A stretch of DNA of 64,000 nucleotides from Iamia majanohamensis (GCF_028532485.1 NZ_CP116942.1:2480001-2544000); one strand, 5' to 3'. Positions 1 through 8,845 are shown, counted from the first letter of the stretch. The notes: generated from the sequence alone by a model not told the origin. A program made the numbers and translations.

Positions 1-1455
1 GACCTGCTGGTCGCTGCGGGCGACGGCGACGGCGAGGCCACCGGCGAGCTGGCCGCAGGGGCGGGCGGCGAGGCGGTGCGGGCCTACGCAGGCGCCCTCG
101 AGGGGCTGGTCGGGCGGCTGGGCGAGGACACCTCGGCCGAGGTCGACGTCCTCGAGACCGAGGTCGCCGAGCGGGACGGGGGCGGCCGGCGGGTCACCAT
201 CACCCGCCTCGAGGGGACGCTCACCTACACCGACGACGACGGCGAGGAGCGCCGGGCCGACGTGTCCTGGGACGGGACCTGCCTGGACGTCGAGACCCGC
301 AGCCTGCAGGGCGACGGCGAGGCCATGACCGACGACGAGGAGGATGCCGCGACCGTGGCCACCTCCGACCTCTGCCTCACCGAGGGGTGGGAGCGCATCG
401 GCATCGACTCCCTCTCGGTCGTGGTCGTGGAGGAGGACGGCGGGTGGCGGGTCGACCCCCTGGCCACGCTCACCGACTACGCCGACGACGTCGTGCCCGA
501 GGTCGACGGGGCCACCGTGCTGCGCCTCCTCGACGTCCCCGAGCTGGCCGAGCCGACCGGCTCGGTGGCCGTCGGCTCCCCCACCGACGTCGAGCTCAAC
601 GACGCGGGCTACGCGGTGCTCACCCTGGAGGCCACCGCGGGCGAGGCCTTCACCGTCAGCGCCGAGCTGCCCGACGACGTCGACGACGAGCTGCAGGCGT
701 TCCTGGTGGCCCCCGACGGCTCCGCCCTCTCCGCCTTCGACCTCGTCGACCCCGAGGAGTCCGGCGAGTACCTCCTCGTCGTGGGCAAGGACGGCTTCAG
801 CGCAGGGACGGCGACGGTCCGCACCAGCCGCCTGGTCCGGCGCGACCTCACCGTGGGCGAGGCCGCCTCGGGCGGCCTGGGCCAGCCCGGCGACGTGGTC
901 GAGTACGCGGTCGACCTCGAGGCCGACGCGACCTACCGCCTCGTCTACAACCAGCCCGACCTCCTCTACTCCGTGGTCGACCCCGACGGCCTGTCGCTCG
1001 AGCTCACCGAGGGCGACGAGGACGGGACCGCCACCTTCACCACCGACGAGGCCGGCACCCACGCCGTGCGGGTCGAGAGCGGGTCCGACGCCACCACCGG
1101 CGCCTTCCGGGTGAACGTGGTCGAGGTGCCGCCGTTCGTGCTCGGCAACGGCACCTCGGCCGAGGCCAGCGGCGAGGTGCTGGCCCCCGGCGACAGCCAG
1201 TTCATCGACCTCACCGTCCAGGGCGGGCGCGAGGTCCTGGTCGACGTGGTCGCCGACGCCCCCGCCTTCGACCCGGTGTTCATCGTCAAGGACCCGGCCA
1301 CCGACACCGAGCTGCGCCGGTTCAACAGCGGCGGGCCCGGCGCGGGCGAGTCGGTCTCCTTCGCCCCGGAGGAGACCACCACCTACCGCATCGAGGTGCA
1401 GGGCTCGGCCAGCACGGTGGGGCCCTTCACCCTCACCGCCGAGCTGGTGGCCTAG
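1..1455 (+). CDS. Acidic protein with tandem pre-peptidase C-terminal-like beta-sandwich domains (5' end outside window)
   Basis: The frame is open from base 1, so the start lies upstream; the in-frame GTG at 76 is only the first start codon visible. The visible protein (about 484 residues) is extremely rich in Asp, Glu, Gly and Val with almost no Lys or Cys. From about residue 170 on there appear three successive domains of roughly 90-100 residues ending in phrases such as GEYLLVVGKDG, GTHAVRVESGS and TTYRIEVQGS, the usual end of bacterial pre-peptidase C-terminal (PPC) type domains, which occur in secreted proteins. The N-terminal part matches nothing I recognise. A signal peptide or lipobox, if any, would lie upstream. 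Its TAG stop shares three bases with the stop of the convergent nusB (CTAG). Exact role unknown. Confidence 0.75.
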   Translation, partial: DLLVAAGDGDGEATGELAAGAGGEAVRAYAGALEGLVGRLGEDTSAEVDVLETEVAERDGGGRRVTITRLEGTLTYTDDDGEERRADVSWDGTCLDVETRSLQGDGEAMTDDEEDAATVATSDLCLTEGWERIGIDSLSVVVVEEDGGWRVDPLATLTDYADDVVPEVDGATVLRLLDVPELAEPTGSVAVGSPTDVELNDAGYAVLTLEATAGEAFTVSAELPDDVDDELQAFLVAPDGSALSAFDLVDPEESGEYLLVVGKDGFSAGTATVRTSRLVRRDLTVGEAASGGLGQPGDVVEYAVDLEADATYRLVYNQPDLLYSVVDPDGLSLELTEGDEDGTATFTTDEAGTHAVRVESGSDATTGAFRVNVVEVPPFVLGNGTSAEASGEVLAPGDSQFIDLTVQGGREVLVDVVADAPAFDPVFIVKDPATDTELRRFNSGGPGAGESVSFAPEETTTYRIEVQGSASTVGPFTLTAELVA

Positions 1456-1880
1456 GCCGACCCCTCGGGCCGGGCCGCGGCCTCCGAGGCGATCGCCGAG
1501 AGCACGCCGTTCACGAACCGGCCCGAGTCGTCGGTGGAGTAGCGCTTGGCCAGCTCCACCGCCTCGTTGATGGCCACGTTGCGGGGCACGTCGGGGCGGT
1601 GGAGCAGCTCGTAGGCGGCCATCCGCAGCACGGTGCGGTCGACGGCCGGCATGCGCTCGACGGTCCACCCCCGGGCGTGGCGCCCGATGGTGGCGTCGAG
1701 GTCGTCGCGGTGCTCGGTGACGCCGCGCACCACGTCGGCGGCGTGGTCCTCCACCGCCACCGGCTGGGCCGCCAGCACCTCGACGCCGCTCTCGTCCTTG
1801 GTCTCGGCCTCGTAGAGGAGGGCGAGGGCCCGTTCCCGGGCCTCGCGGCGGGACCCGACCCCGCCGGGACGGTCAGGCAC
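1452..1880 (-). CDS. nusB: Transcription antitermination factor NusB
   Basis: 142 residues, the normal NusB length. NusB with NusE (S10) binds boxA RNA and supports antitermination of rRNA operons. Recognisable features are the N-terminal SRREARERALALLYEAE helix, the central DRTVLRMAAYELL helix and the C-terminal NEAVELAKRYSTDDSGRFVN region followed by GVL, all hallmarks of the all-helical NusB fold. It starts at GTG 1880, inside efp: the sequence GTGCCTGA holds both the nusB start and the efp TGA stop (8-bp overlap), so it is probably translated by coupling as the last gene of the aro-efp operon. The efp-nusB order is common in Actinobacteria and Firmicutes. Confidence 0.95.
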   Translation of the reverse strand: MPDRPGGVGSRREARERALALLYEAETKDESGVEVLAAQPVAVEDHAADVVRGVTEHRDDLDATIGRHARGWTVERMPAVDRTVLRMAAYELLHRPDVPRNVAINEAVELAKRYSTDDSGRFVNGVLSAIASEAAARPEGSA

Positions 1881-2433
1881 GGGTGATGTACTCGCCGGAG
1901 CGGGTGTCGATGCGCAGGCGGTCGCCCACGTTCACGAAGAGCGGGACGTTGACCACCAGCCCCGTCTCGAGGGTGGCGGGCTTGGTGGCGCCCGAGACCC
2001 GGTCGCCCTGGATGCCGGGCTCGGTGTCGGAGACGGTGAGCTCGACCGCTGCGGGCAGGTCGGTGCCGACGATCTCGTCGCCGTTCATCTGGAGCACCGC
2101 GGCCGAGCCCTCGACCAGGTAGCTGCCGGCATCGCCCAGGGCGGTGCGCGACACGTGCATCTGGTCGTAGGTGGCGTTGTCCATGAACACGTAGTCGTCA
2201 CCGTCGCGGTAGAGGTACTGCATCTCCCGCTTGTCGATCATGACCCGCTCGATCTTCTCGCCGGCGCGGAAGGTCTTCTCGACCACCGCCCCCGTCCGCA
2301 CGTTGCGGACCTTGGAGCGGACGAAGGCCGGGCCCTTGCCCGGCTTCACGTGCTGGAACTCGACGATCTGGACGAGCTTGCCGTCGAGGTCGAGGACCAT
2401 GCCGTTCTTGATGTCGCTGGTGGTGAGGGCCAT
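1873..2433 (-). CDS. efp: Translation elongation factor P
   Basis: 186 residues, typical for EF-P, which rescues ribosomes stalled at polyproline. Three OB-type domains are expected; the N-terminal domain has the conserved loop HVKPGKGPAF, with Lys33 at the tip where other bacteria carry the modified residue, followed by RSKVRN. The C-terminal domain contains the family signature GDRVSG with KPATLETG and the end GDRLRIDTRSGEYITR. An AAGGAAGAA ribosome binding site precedes the ATG. It follows the M24 peptidase with a 28-bp gap and overlaps nusB by 8 bp. No epmA/epmB/ymfI-type modification gene is visible in this window. Confidence 0.97.
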   Translation of the reverse strand: MALTTSDIKNGMVLDLDGKLVQIVEFQHVKPGKGPAFVRSKVRNVRTGAVVEKTFRAGEKIERVMIDKREMQYLYRDGDDYVFMDNATYDQMHVSRTALGDAGSYLVEGSAAVLQMNGDEIVGTDLPAAVELTVSDTEPGIQGDRVSGATKPATLETGLVVNVPLFVNVGDRLRIDTRSGEYITRA

Positions 2434-2461
2434 CGGTTCTTCCTTGGGTCGGGCGCGCCGG

Positions 2462-3592
2462 TCAGGCGGGGGTGGGCGGCGCAGGGTCCTTCGGGGCGAG
2501 GGTCAGGGGACGGCACCCCTCGTCGGTGACGAGGACCGTGTCCTCGATGCGGACGCCGCCGTGCTCCGGGAGGTAGACCCCGGGCTCGACGGTGACGACG
2601 TGACCGGGGGCGAGCATAGCGGTCGAGGTCCGGCTCACCCTGGGGTCCTCGTGGATCACCAGGCCCACCCCGTGCCCGGTGCCGTGCCCGAAGGCCTCGG
2701 CCCACCCGGCGGCGGCGATGGCGTCGCGGCAGGTGGCGTCGACGTCGGCCGCGGCGACGCCGGCCCGCACCGCGGCCACGCCGTCGGCCTGGGCCGCGGC
2801 CACGACCTCGTACATCCGCTGCTGGGTGGCGCTGGCCTCGCCCACCTGGAAGGTGCGGGTCATGTCGGAGTGGTAGCCGTCGACGAGGGCCCCGAAGTCG
2901 ATGACGACCAGGTCGCCCTCGCCGATGGCCCGGTCGGCGGGCCGGTGGTGGGGGCGGGCCCCGTTGGGCCCCGACGCCACGATGGTCTCGAAGCTGACCC
3001 CGTCGGCGCCGAGGCGGCGCATGGCGGTGTCGAGGGCGAAGCCGAAGGCCTCCTCGGTGGGGCCGTCGACCAGGGTGGGCGCCACCTCGGCCAGGGCTGC
3101 GTCGGCGATGCCGGCCGCCCGGGCCAGGCGGGCCACCTCCCCGTCGTCCTTCACCTGGCGGACCGCCTCGACCACGTCCTCGGTGGGCACCAGCTCGCTG
3201 GTCCAGGGGTCGCGGCCGTAGCGGCGCTGGGCGGCCCAGGTGACCGAGGCCGCCTCCAGGCCGAGGCGCGCCCCCGGCGGCACCGCCCCCGCCAGCACGC
3301 GGTCCTGCTCGCCCAGGGTGAGCCCGACCTCGACCTCGGCGGCCACCCCGGCGGTGGCCACCTGGTCGGGGGCCTGGGTCGCGTAGCGGCCGTCGGTGAC
3401 CAGCACCATGCGGTCCGCGGTGAGCAGCACCCGCCCGGCGGAGCCGGTGAACCCGGTGAGGTAGCGCACGTTGGTGAGGTCGGTCACGAGCAGGGCGTCG
3501 GCCCCGGAGCCGTCGAGGGAGGCCCGCACCCGGTCGGCCCGGTCGGCCACGTCCATCGGCGGCAGCGGGCCGCGGAGGGTCGAGGTGGTCAC
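2462..3592 (-). CDS. M24-family Xaa-Pro aminopeptidase
   Basis: 376 residues from GTG 3592, which overlaps the aroQ stop as GTGA; an ATG at 3556 (MDVADRADRV) is a possible alternative. The N-terminal creatinase-like half (NVRYLTGFTGSAG, VTDGRYATQA) precedes the pita-bread peptidase domain. Metal ligands are visible: Asp in VIDFGALVDGYHSDMTRTF (both Asp), His in GHGTGHGVGLVIHE, Glu in VTVEPGVY and Glu in GGVRIEDTVLVT. These enzymes remove N-terminal residues preceding proline, using two divalent metals, in the cytoplasm. The gene lies between aroQ and efp, a position seen in many Gram-positives. PepP and PepQ (prolidase) cannot be separated by motif alone; the close link to efp fits either. 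Confidence 0.93.
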   Translation of the reverse strand: MTTSTLRGPLPPMDVADRADRVRASLDGSGADALLVTDLTNVRYLTGFTGSAGRVLLTADRMVLVTDGRYATQAPDQVATAGVAAEVEVGLTLGEQDRVLAGAVPPGARLGLEAASVTWAAQRRYGRDPWTSELVPTEDVVEAVRQVKDDGEVARLARAAGIADAALAEVAPTLVDGPTEEAFGFALDTAMRRLGADGVSFETIVASGPNGARPHHRPADRAIGEGDLVVIDFGALVDGYHSDMTRTFQVGEASATQQRMYEVVAAAQADGVAAVRAGVAAADVDATCRDAIAAAGWAEAFGHGTGHGVGLVIHEDPRVSRTSTAMLAPGHVVTVEPGVYLPEHGGVRIEDTVLVTDEGCRPLTLAPKDPAPPTPA

Positions 3593-4044
3593 GGGGTCTC
3601 CTCCCGGCCCAGCAGGTGGGCGACGGCGTCGAGGGCGAGGCGGTAGCCGTCGCCGCCGAAGCCGGCGACGGTGCCGGAGGCGACGGGGGCCAGGACCGAC
3701 GTGTGGCGCCAGGGCTCGCGCCCGCCGGGGTGCGAGAGGTGGAGCTCCACCACCGGTCCCTCGTAGGCGGCCAGGGCGTCGTGGAGCGACCAGCCGTAGT
3801 GGGTCAGGGCGCCGGCGTTGACGACGATGGCGGCGCACCGGCCCCGGGCCGCGTGGATGGCCTCGACCAGGTCGCCCTCGTGGTTGGACTGGAGGTGCTC
3901 GACGGCGAGCCCGTGGCGGGCCGCCTCGGCCGTGGCCGTGGCCACGTGGTCGGCCAGGGTGGCCGTGCCGTACACCTCGGGCTGGCGCTCGCCCAGCAGG
4001 TCGAGGTTGGGTCCCGACAGGAGCAGCACGATGGGGTCAGCCAC
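3589..4044 (-). CDS. aroQ: Type II 3-dehydroquinate dehydratase
   Basis: 151 residues, normal for the dodecameric type II enzyme that dehydrates 3-dehydroquinate to 3-dehydroshikimate (third step of the shikimate pathway). Motifs: GPNLDLLGERQPEVYG near the N-terminus, containing the catalytic Tyr, the NAGALTHYGWSLHDAL anion-binding region, and VELHLSHPGGREPWRH with the catalytic His. The start is GTG 4044 in the sequence GTGGCTGA, which also holds the aroB stop (8-bp overlap). The 3' end overlaps the next peptidase gene by 4 bp. It is the fourth gene of aroC-aroK-aroB-aroQ. Confidence 0.97.
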   Translation of the reverse strand: MADPIVLLLSGPNLDLLGERQPEVYGTATLADHVATATAEAARHGLAVEHLQSNHEGDLVEAIHAARGRCAAIVVNAGALTHYGWSLHDALAAYEGPVVELHLSHPGGREPWRHTSVLAPVASGTVAGFGGDGYRLALDAVAHLLGREETP

Positions 4045-5041
4045 GGATGGCCTCCAGGGCGTCGAGGAGCAGGGCCCGGTCGTCGACGGCCACGGGCTCC
4101 ACCCCGCGGCGGCCGTCGAGCACGAAGGTGGTGCCGGTGACGGCCTTCTTGTCCCGGCCGAACAGGTCGACGAGGTGCTCGTGGTCGAGGCCCGGCGGCA
4201 GCGACAGCGGCAGGTCGTAGCCGGCCACGACCTTGCGGTGCTCGGCGACGCGGTCGTCGTCGATGCGCCCCAGCCGGCGGGCCACCTCGGCCGCGTACAC
4301 GAGGCCGACGGCGACGGCCTCGCCGTGGCGCAGGTCGTAGCCGCCGGCGGTCTCGATGGCGTGGGCCAGGGTGTGGCCGTAGTTGAGGATGGCCCGGCGC
4401 CCGCCCTCGCGCTCGTCGGAGGCCACCACCTCGGCCTTGCACCGGACGCAGGCGGCCACCGCCTCGTCGAGGGGCAGGTCGGGCAGGTCGTCGACGCCGA
4501 GGAAGGCGTACTTGGCCATCTCGCCCCGCCCCGACCGCTGCTCGCGGGGCGGCAGGGTGGTGAGGGTCTCGGTGTCGCAGAGCACGGCGGTGGGCTGCCA
4601 GTAGGCGCCCACCAGGTTCTTGCCCTCGGGCAGGTTGACGCCGGTCTTGCCCCCGATGGCCGCGTCGACCTGGCCCAAGAGGCTGGTGGGCACGTGCACG
4701 ACCGGCACCCCCCGGTGGTAGATCGCGGCGACGAAGCCGGCCACGTCGGTGACCACCCCGCCGCCCACGGCCACGACCACGTCGGCCCGGGTCATCCCCC
4801 ACCGGGCCAGGTCGCGGCACAGGTCCTCGACGGTGCCCAGGTGCTTGGCGTCCTCGCCGTCGCCGATGGTGAACACCTCGCTCTCCACCCCCGGGTCGAC
4901 GCGCCAGTCGATGCCCTCCTGGGTGACCACCGCGGCCCGGCGCACGCCGATGGGCAGCACCTCCAGGAGCCGGTGGCGGGCGCCCGCGCCCACCAGCACC
5001 GGGTAGGACCGGTCGTCCAGGGGGACCTCGAGCTCGATCAT
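4037..5041 (-). CDS. aroB: 3-dehydroquinate synthase
   Basis: 334 residues; converts DAHP to 3-dehydroquinate with NAD and a divalent metal. The ATG at 5041 overlaps the aroK stop as ATGA. Visible signatures: the glycine-rich NAD site VVAVGGGVVTDVAGF, the substrate loop DAAIGGKTGVNLPEGKN, GRGEMAKYAF, the metal-site Glu in ERE..RAILNYGHTLAHAIE and HGEAVAVGLVYA, all in the order of the AroB family. It lies between aroK and aroQ with overlapping junctions on both sides, so the four aro genes are surely one transcript. Confidence 0.97.
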   Translation of the reverse strand: MIELEVPLDDRSYPVLVGAGARHRLLEVLPIGVRRAAVVTQEGIDWRVDPGVESEVFTIGDGEDAKHLGTVEDLCRDLARWGMTRADVVVAVGGGVVTDVAGFVAAIYHRGVPVVHVPTSLLGQVDAAIGGKTGVNLPEGKNLVGAYWQPTAVLCDTETLTTLPPREQRSGRGEMAKYAFLGVDDLPDLPLDEAVAACVRCKAEVVASDEREGGRRAILNYGHTLAHAIETAGGYDLRHGEAVAVGLVYAAEVARRLGRIDDDRVAEHRKVVAGYDLPLSLPPGLDHEHLVDLFGRDKKAVTGTTFVLDGRRGVEPVAVDDRALLLDALEAIRG

Positions 5042-5625
5042 CGGTGCACCGCCTCGGCCTCGGCCTCGAGGACCAGCTCGGCGACCCGGGCGGCCAGGGC
5101 GCGCTTGGGCTTCTCGGCGCCGTGGTGGAACCCCTCCACGTCGACGACCACGTCGGCCACCTCCTCGTAGAGGGGGGTCCGCTCGGCCTCCAGGCGGGCC
5201 AGGACGGTGGCCGGGTCGTCGTCGAGGAGGGGGCGGTGGGCCTTGCGCCGGGCCCGGGAGACCAGGAACGGCACGCCGGCCCGCAGCCACACCACGAGGG
5301 CCCGCTCCGTGAGCAGGGCCCGGGTCGAGGGGGTGACCACGGCCCCGCCGCCGGCGGCGATCACGGCCGGGCCGGGGGCGGCGAGCAGGTCGGCGACGAG
5401 CTCGGCCTCGGCGACGCGGAACCCCGGCTCCCCCTCCTCCGCGAACCACTCCCGCACGGTGCGACCGGTGCGGCGGACGAGCTCGTCGTCGGCGTCGACG
5501 AACGGGCGGTCGAGACGGGAGGCGAGGCGCCGCCCCACGGTGGACTTGCCCGACCCCATGAGGCCGACGAGCACCACGGGGGCCACCGTCCGCCGGGCCG
5601 CGCCGGTGGACGGCCCGTCAGCCAA
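5038..5625 (-). CDS. aroK: Shikimate kinase
   Basis: 195 residues; phosphorylates shikimate at O3 with ATP. Walker A GLMGSGKSTVGRRLA is at about residues 21-35, the shikimate-binding DADDELVRRTGRTV follows, then FRVAEAELV with the conserved Arg/Glu, AAGGGAVV and the lid RPLL. The best start is TTG 5625, which gives an 8-bp TTGGCTGA overlap with the aroC stop, the same geometry as the aroB-aroQ junction. The approximately 18-residue N-terminal leader before the P-loop strand is slightly long but not unusual. Confidence 0.95.
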   Translation of the reverse strand: MADGPSTGAARRTVAPVVLVGLMGSGKSTVGRRLASRLDRPFVDADDELVRRTGRTVREWFAEEGEPGFRVAEAELVADLLAAPGPAVIAAGGGAVVTPSTRALLTERALVVWLRAGVPFLVSRARRKAHRPLLDDDPATVLARLEAERTPLYEEVADVVVDVEGFHHGAEKPKRALAARVAELVLEAEAEAVHR

Positions 5626-6805
5626 GGGGGCCCTCGCGCAGGGCGGCCAGGTAGCCGTCGCGGTTGCGGCGGGTCTCGGCCACGGTGTCGCCGCCGAACT
5701 TGCGGGCCACCTCGTCGGCCAGGGTGAGGGCGACCATGGTCTCGGCCACCACCCCCATGGCGGGCACGGCGGTGACGTCGGTGCGCTCCTTGAACGACAC
5801 CGTCTCCTCCTTGGTGAGGACGTCGACGGTGCCCAGCACCGGGCGGTTGAGCGAGGCCAGGGGCTTCATGGCCGCCCGGGCGATGATCGGCTCGCCGGTG
5901 GACATCCCGCCCTCGACGCCACCCGCCCGGGCCCCGGTGCGGCGGTAGTCCGACGCCTGGGCGTCCCACGAGATGGGGTCGTGGGCCGCGCTCCCCCGCA
6001 GCCCGGCGACCTCCCAGCCGTCGCCGATCTCCACGCCCTTCACGGCCTGGATGCTCATGAGGGCGGCGGCCAGGCGGGAGTCGAGCTTGCGGTCCCAGTG
6101 GACGTGGCTGCCGAGGCCCACGGGCACGCCGTGGGCCACCACCTCGACGATGCCGCCGAGGGAGTCGCCGTCGCGGGCCGCCTCCTTGATCTCGGTGACC
6201 ATGGCGGCCGAGGCGTCGGGGTCCAGGCAGCGCACCTCGTCGGCGTCGATGCGCTCCAGGTCGGCCATGGTGGGCGGCGGGCCTGCGGGGGCCGTGGCCG
6301 CGCCCATGCGGACGACGTGGGACAGGACGTCGACGTCGAGGGTGGCGAGCCACAGCTTGGCCAGGGTGCCGGCCACCACCCGGGCCGCGGTCTCCCGGGC
6401 CGAGGCCCGCTCCAGCACGTCGCGGGAGTCGACGAAGTCGTACTTCTGCATGCCGGCCAGGTCGGCGTGCCCGGGGCGGGGCTGGGTCAGCGGGGCCTGG
6501 GTGGGCCCGTCCTCGGCCGCCACCGACATCTCCCGCTGCCACCGCTCGGGGTTGCGGTCCCACTCGGTGTTGCGGACCTCCACCGCCACCGGCGACCCGA
6601 GGGTGCGCCCGTGGCGGACGCCGCTGGTGATGGTCACGTCGTCGACCTCGAAGCGCATGCGGGGCCCGCGCCCGTAGCCGAGGCGGCGCCGGGCCAGCTC
6701 GGCCTGGATGTCGGCCACCGCGACCTCGAGCCCGGCCGGGAGGCCCTCGACGATGACGACGAGGGCGCGCCCGTGGGACTCTCCGGCGGTCAGGAAGCGC
6801 AGCAC
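5618..6805 (-). CDS. aroC: Chorismate synthase
   Basis: 395 residues; final step to chorismate from 5-enolpyruvylshikimate-3-phosphate with reduced FMN. It shows the three classical signatures: GESHGRALVVIVEG at the N-terminus, GMQKYDFVDSRDVLERASARETA in the middle (given here in part) and the C-terminal RAAMKPLASL..DVL region. The start is GTG 6805 (MLRFLTAGESHG); no ribosome binding site precedes it, but a TAGTTT hexamer lies 7 nt upstream, so the aro operon may be transcribed as a leaderless mRNA from here. First gene of aroC-aroK-aroB-aroQ-pepP-efp-nusB. Confidence 0.97.
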   Translation of the reverse strand: MLRFLTAGESHGRALVVIVEGLPAGLEVAVADIQAELARRRLGYGRGPRMRFEVDDVTITSGVRHGRTLGSPVAVEVRNTEWDRNPERWQREMSVAAEDGPTQAPLTQPRPGHADLAGMQKYDFVDSRDVLERASARETAARVVAGTLAKLWLATLDVDVLSHVVRMGAATAPAGPPPTMADLERIDADEVRCLDPDASAAMVTEIKEAARDGDSLGGIVEVVAHGVPVGLGSHVHWDRKLDSRLAAALMSIQAVKGVEIGDGWEVAGLRGSAAHDPISWDAQASDYRRTGARAGGVEGGMSTGEPIIARAAMKPLASLNRPVLGTVDVLTKEETVSFKERTDVTAVPAMGVVAETMVALTLADEVARKFGGDTVAETRRNRDGYLAALREGPLG

Positions 6806-6812
6806 GCCGGCG

Positions 6813-6818
6813 AAACTA
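6813..6818 (-). promoter_or_regulatory. Putative -10 hexamer of leaderless aroC promoter
   Basis: On the minus strand TAGTTT is followed by seven bases and the aroC GTG. It is one of the few A/T-rich hexamers in this area and sits where transcription would begin at the start codon. No clear -35 box. Confidence 0.4.
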
Positions 6819-6847
6819 CCGCCTGCCCCCCGCCGGGCCGTACCCGA

Positions 6848-7666
6848 TCAGGGGCCGCCGGCGGGCAGGAGGGCGAGGAAGGCCGGGGCCGAGGCGTCGT
6901 AGACGTCGAGGATGGTGCCGCTGAAGAGGATGACGAGCACGCAGCCGAGGGCGAGCCAGGGGCCGAAGGGGAACTCGGCGCTCTTGCGCCCCCGGGCGAG
7001 GAAGAGGACGACGCCGGCGACCAGGCCGAGCAGGCAGGCCGCGATCAGGGCGTAGAGGCAGAGCAGCGGGTTGATCCAGCCCAGGAACAGGCCCATGAGC
7101 AGGGCCAGCTTCACGTCGCCCAGACCCATCCCCCGGGGGTAGATGAGCGCGGGGACGAACAGGAACACGAAGTAGCCGACGGCGCCGCCCAGGGCGTAGA
7201 GGATGCGGTCGGGCTCGCCCTCGACCAGCGACACCGCCGCCACCAGCACCGCCGAGGCCCCGAGCACGGGGAAGGTGATCTTGTCGAGCAGGCGGTAGAG
7301 CTCGAGGTCGATCACCGACTGGGCCAGGAGGGTGGAGAACAGCAGCAGGAACGGGATCAGCGCCCAGGTGGCGCCGAAGCGGGCGCCGGCCGCCACCCAG
7401 AGCACGGCGTTGCCCGCCTCGACGAGGGGGTAGCCGAGGGGGATGGGCTCCCGGCACGACCGGCACCGGCCCCGGAGCAGCACGTAGGAGAGGATCGGGA
7501 TGTTGTCGGCGGGGCGGATGGGTGCCTCGCACTGCGGGCAGTGCGACGGCGGCCGCAGCAGCGAGCCCCCGTCGGGCAGGCGCACGATGACCACGTTCAG
7601 GAACGACCCCACGACGAGCCCGCCGAGGCCCAGCAGCACCAGGAGCAGGGGGGACGTGCCGGCCAC
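6848..7666 (-). CDS. Prepilin peptidase (A24 family)
   Basis: 272 residues with about eight hydrophobic segments. The N-terminal cytoplasmic loop has two CxxC pairs (CPQC, CRSC) that bind zinc, typical of bifunctional PilD/TadV-type leader peptidase/N-methyltransferases. The two catalytic Asp are in SVIDLELY and in GMGLGDVKLALLMG. The enzyme cleaves type IV pilin-like leaders at the membrane. No pilin, assembly ATPase or tad gene is nearby, so it is an orphan here. GTG start at 7666, followed after 42 bp by the start of aroC downstream on the same strand. Confidence 0.93.
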   Translation of the reverse strand: MAGTSPLLLVLLGLGGLVVGSFLNVVIVRLPDGGSLLRPPSHCPQCEAPIRPADNIPILSYVLLRGRCRSCREPIPLGYPLVEAGNAVLWVAAGARFGATWALIPFLLLFSTLLAQSVIDLELYRLLDKITFPVLGASAVLVAAVSLVEGEPDRILYALGGAVGYFVFLFVPALIYPRGMGLGDVKLALLMGLFLGWINPLLCLYALIAACLLGLVAGVVLFLARGRKSAEFPFGPWLALGCVLVILFSGTILDVYDASAPAFLALLPAGGP

Positions 7667-7720
7667 GGACCGGGACCCTACCGGCGGCCGCCCGGGCCGT
7701 CGGCCATGCCGAGGAGCCCC

Positions 7721-8845
7721 TCAGCCGGGGGCCTCGCCCTCGACGACCCGGGCCGTGACCGCCTCCACCACGGCCTCGGCGAGCAGGGCGGCGCCGGCCC
7801 GGTCGAGGTGGACGCCATCGCTCTGGCGCAGCGACTCGCCGTCGGCGGTGGTGGCCTGGTAGCCGTCCTGGTCGGGGCTGAGCACCTCCCGGCTGTCGAG
7901 GAGCTCGACCCAGGGCCGGGCCTCGGCCTCGGAGGCGTAGATCTCGTTCAGCACGCCCATGCGCTCGTCGAAGCCGTCGTCGGCCATGTGGGGCTGGCCC
8001 ACCCACAGCACCAGCCGGCCGTCGCCCCGGAGCTGGTCCATCACCACCCCGACCCGCCGGCGGTACTCCTCCTGCCACTCCGGGTCCGACGGCTGGTACG
8101 AGGTGCCGTCGATCTCCATGCCCTGGGAGTCGTTGGCCCCGAACATGACCACCACGGCCTCGGGCTGCTCGGGCAGCACGTCCTCGGCGAAGTAGGTGGG
8201 CCAGTCGAAGAAGTCGGGGCGGGTGAGCCCGGAGCTCACCTGGGGGTGGGTGGTGATGGCGATCTCGGGCCGGTCGGTGAGCAGCTCCTCGGTGGACTGC
8301 GACAGCTCGATGGTCATGGAGTCGCCGCCCAGCCAGGTGCGCAGCGGGTCGGCCGCGGTGGGCGCCCGGGTGGCGACGGCGGGCTCGGTGGGCCCGGTGA
8401 CCTCGGCCGGGGTCGTGGTGGCGGTGGGGGCCACGAAGGAGTCGGCGCCGGAGGGGTCCTGGTCGCAGCCCTGGGTGGTCTTGTCGGCCGCGTCGCGGAT
8501 GGCGCCCCGGATCTCCTTGATGCGGGTGAGGCCGCCGACCGCGCAGAACGGGGCCACCGCGACCCGGGCCACGTCGCGCTTCCAGCCCACCTGCTGGCGG
8601 TTGGCCAGCTCGGCCATGCCGTCGGCGTTCAGCAGGGCGGCGAGGAAGAGGGCCAGCGCCCCGATGGCGAGGACCCGGCCCGCAGGCTGGGGGCGGGACC
8701 CGGCCAGGTCGTGGTAGCGCAGGGACCGGGGCTCGGAGCGGGGCCGGGTGGGGACGTCGTCGGGGGGGACGGTGCCGTGCTGCTCGCCGTGGGGGCCGGG
8801 GTGCACGCCCTGCCCGGTGGTCCGTCGGGTGTCGGCGTCGGTCAT
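7721..8845 (-). CDS. DUF459-type SGNH hydrolase/acyltransferase, membrane-anchored
   Basis: 374 residues. A single membrane segment (about residues 55-75, GRVLAIGALALFLAALL) follows a polar cytoplasmic N-terminus; the rest should be extracytoplasmic. SGNH blocks are clear: GGDSMT (catalytic Ser, about residue 174), VMFGANDSQGM (Asn), and SDGVHLDRAG (Asp and His). The sequence resembles DUF459 proteins, which often accompany MBOAT proteins and act with them in O-acetylation of polymers. The ATG at 8845 overlaps the GH5 stop as ATGA, giving an MBOAT-GH5-SGNH operon. I infer a periplasmic acetyl-transfer or esterase step in polysaccharide modification; the direction (adding or removing acetyl) cannot be told. 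Confidence 0.85.
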   Translation of the reverse strand: MTDADTRRTTGQGVHPGPHGEQHGTVPPDDVPTRPRSEPRSLRYHDLAGSRPQPAGRVLAIGALALFLAALLNADGMAELANRQQVGWKRDVARVAVAPFCAVGGLTRIKEIRGAIRDAADKTTQGCDQDPSGADSFVAPTATTTPAEVTGPTEPAVATRAPTAADPLRTWLGGDSMTIELSQSTEELLTDRPEIAITTHPQVSSGLTRPDFFDWPTYFAEDVLPEQPEAVVVMFGANDSQGMEIDGTSYQPSDPEWQEEYRRRVGVVMDQLRGDGRLVLWVGQPHMADDGFDERMGVLNEIYASEAEARPWVELLDSREVLSPDQDGYQATTADGESLRQSDGVHLDRAGAALLAEAVVEAVTARVVEGEAPG

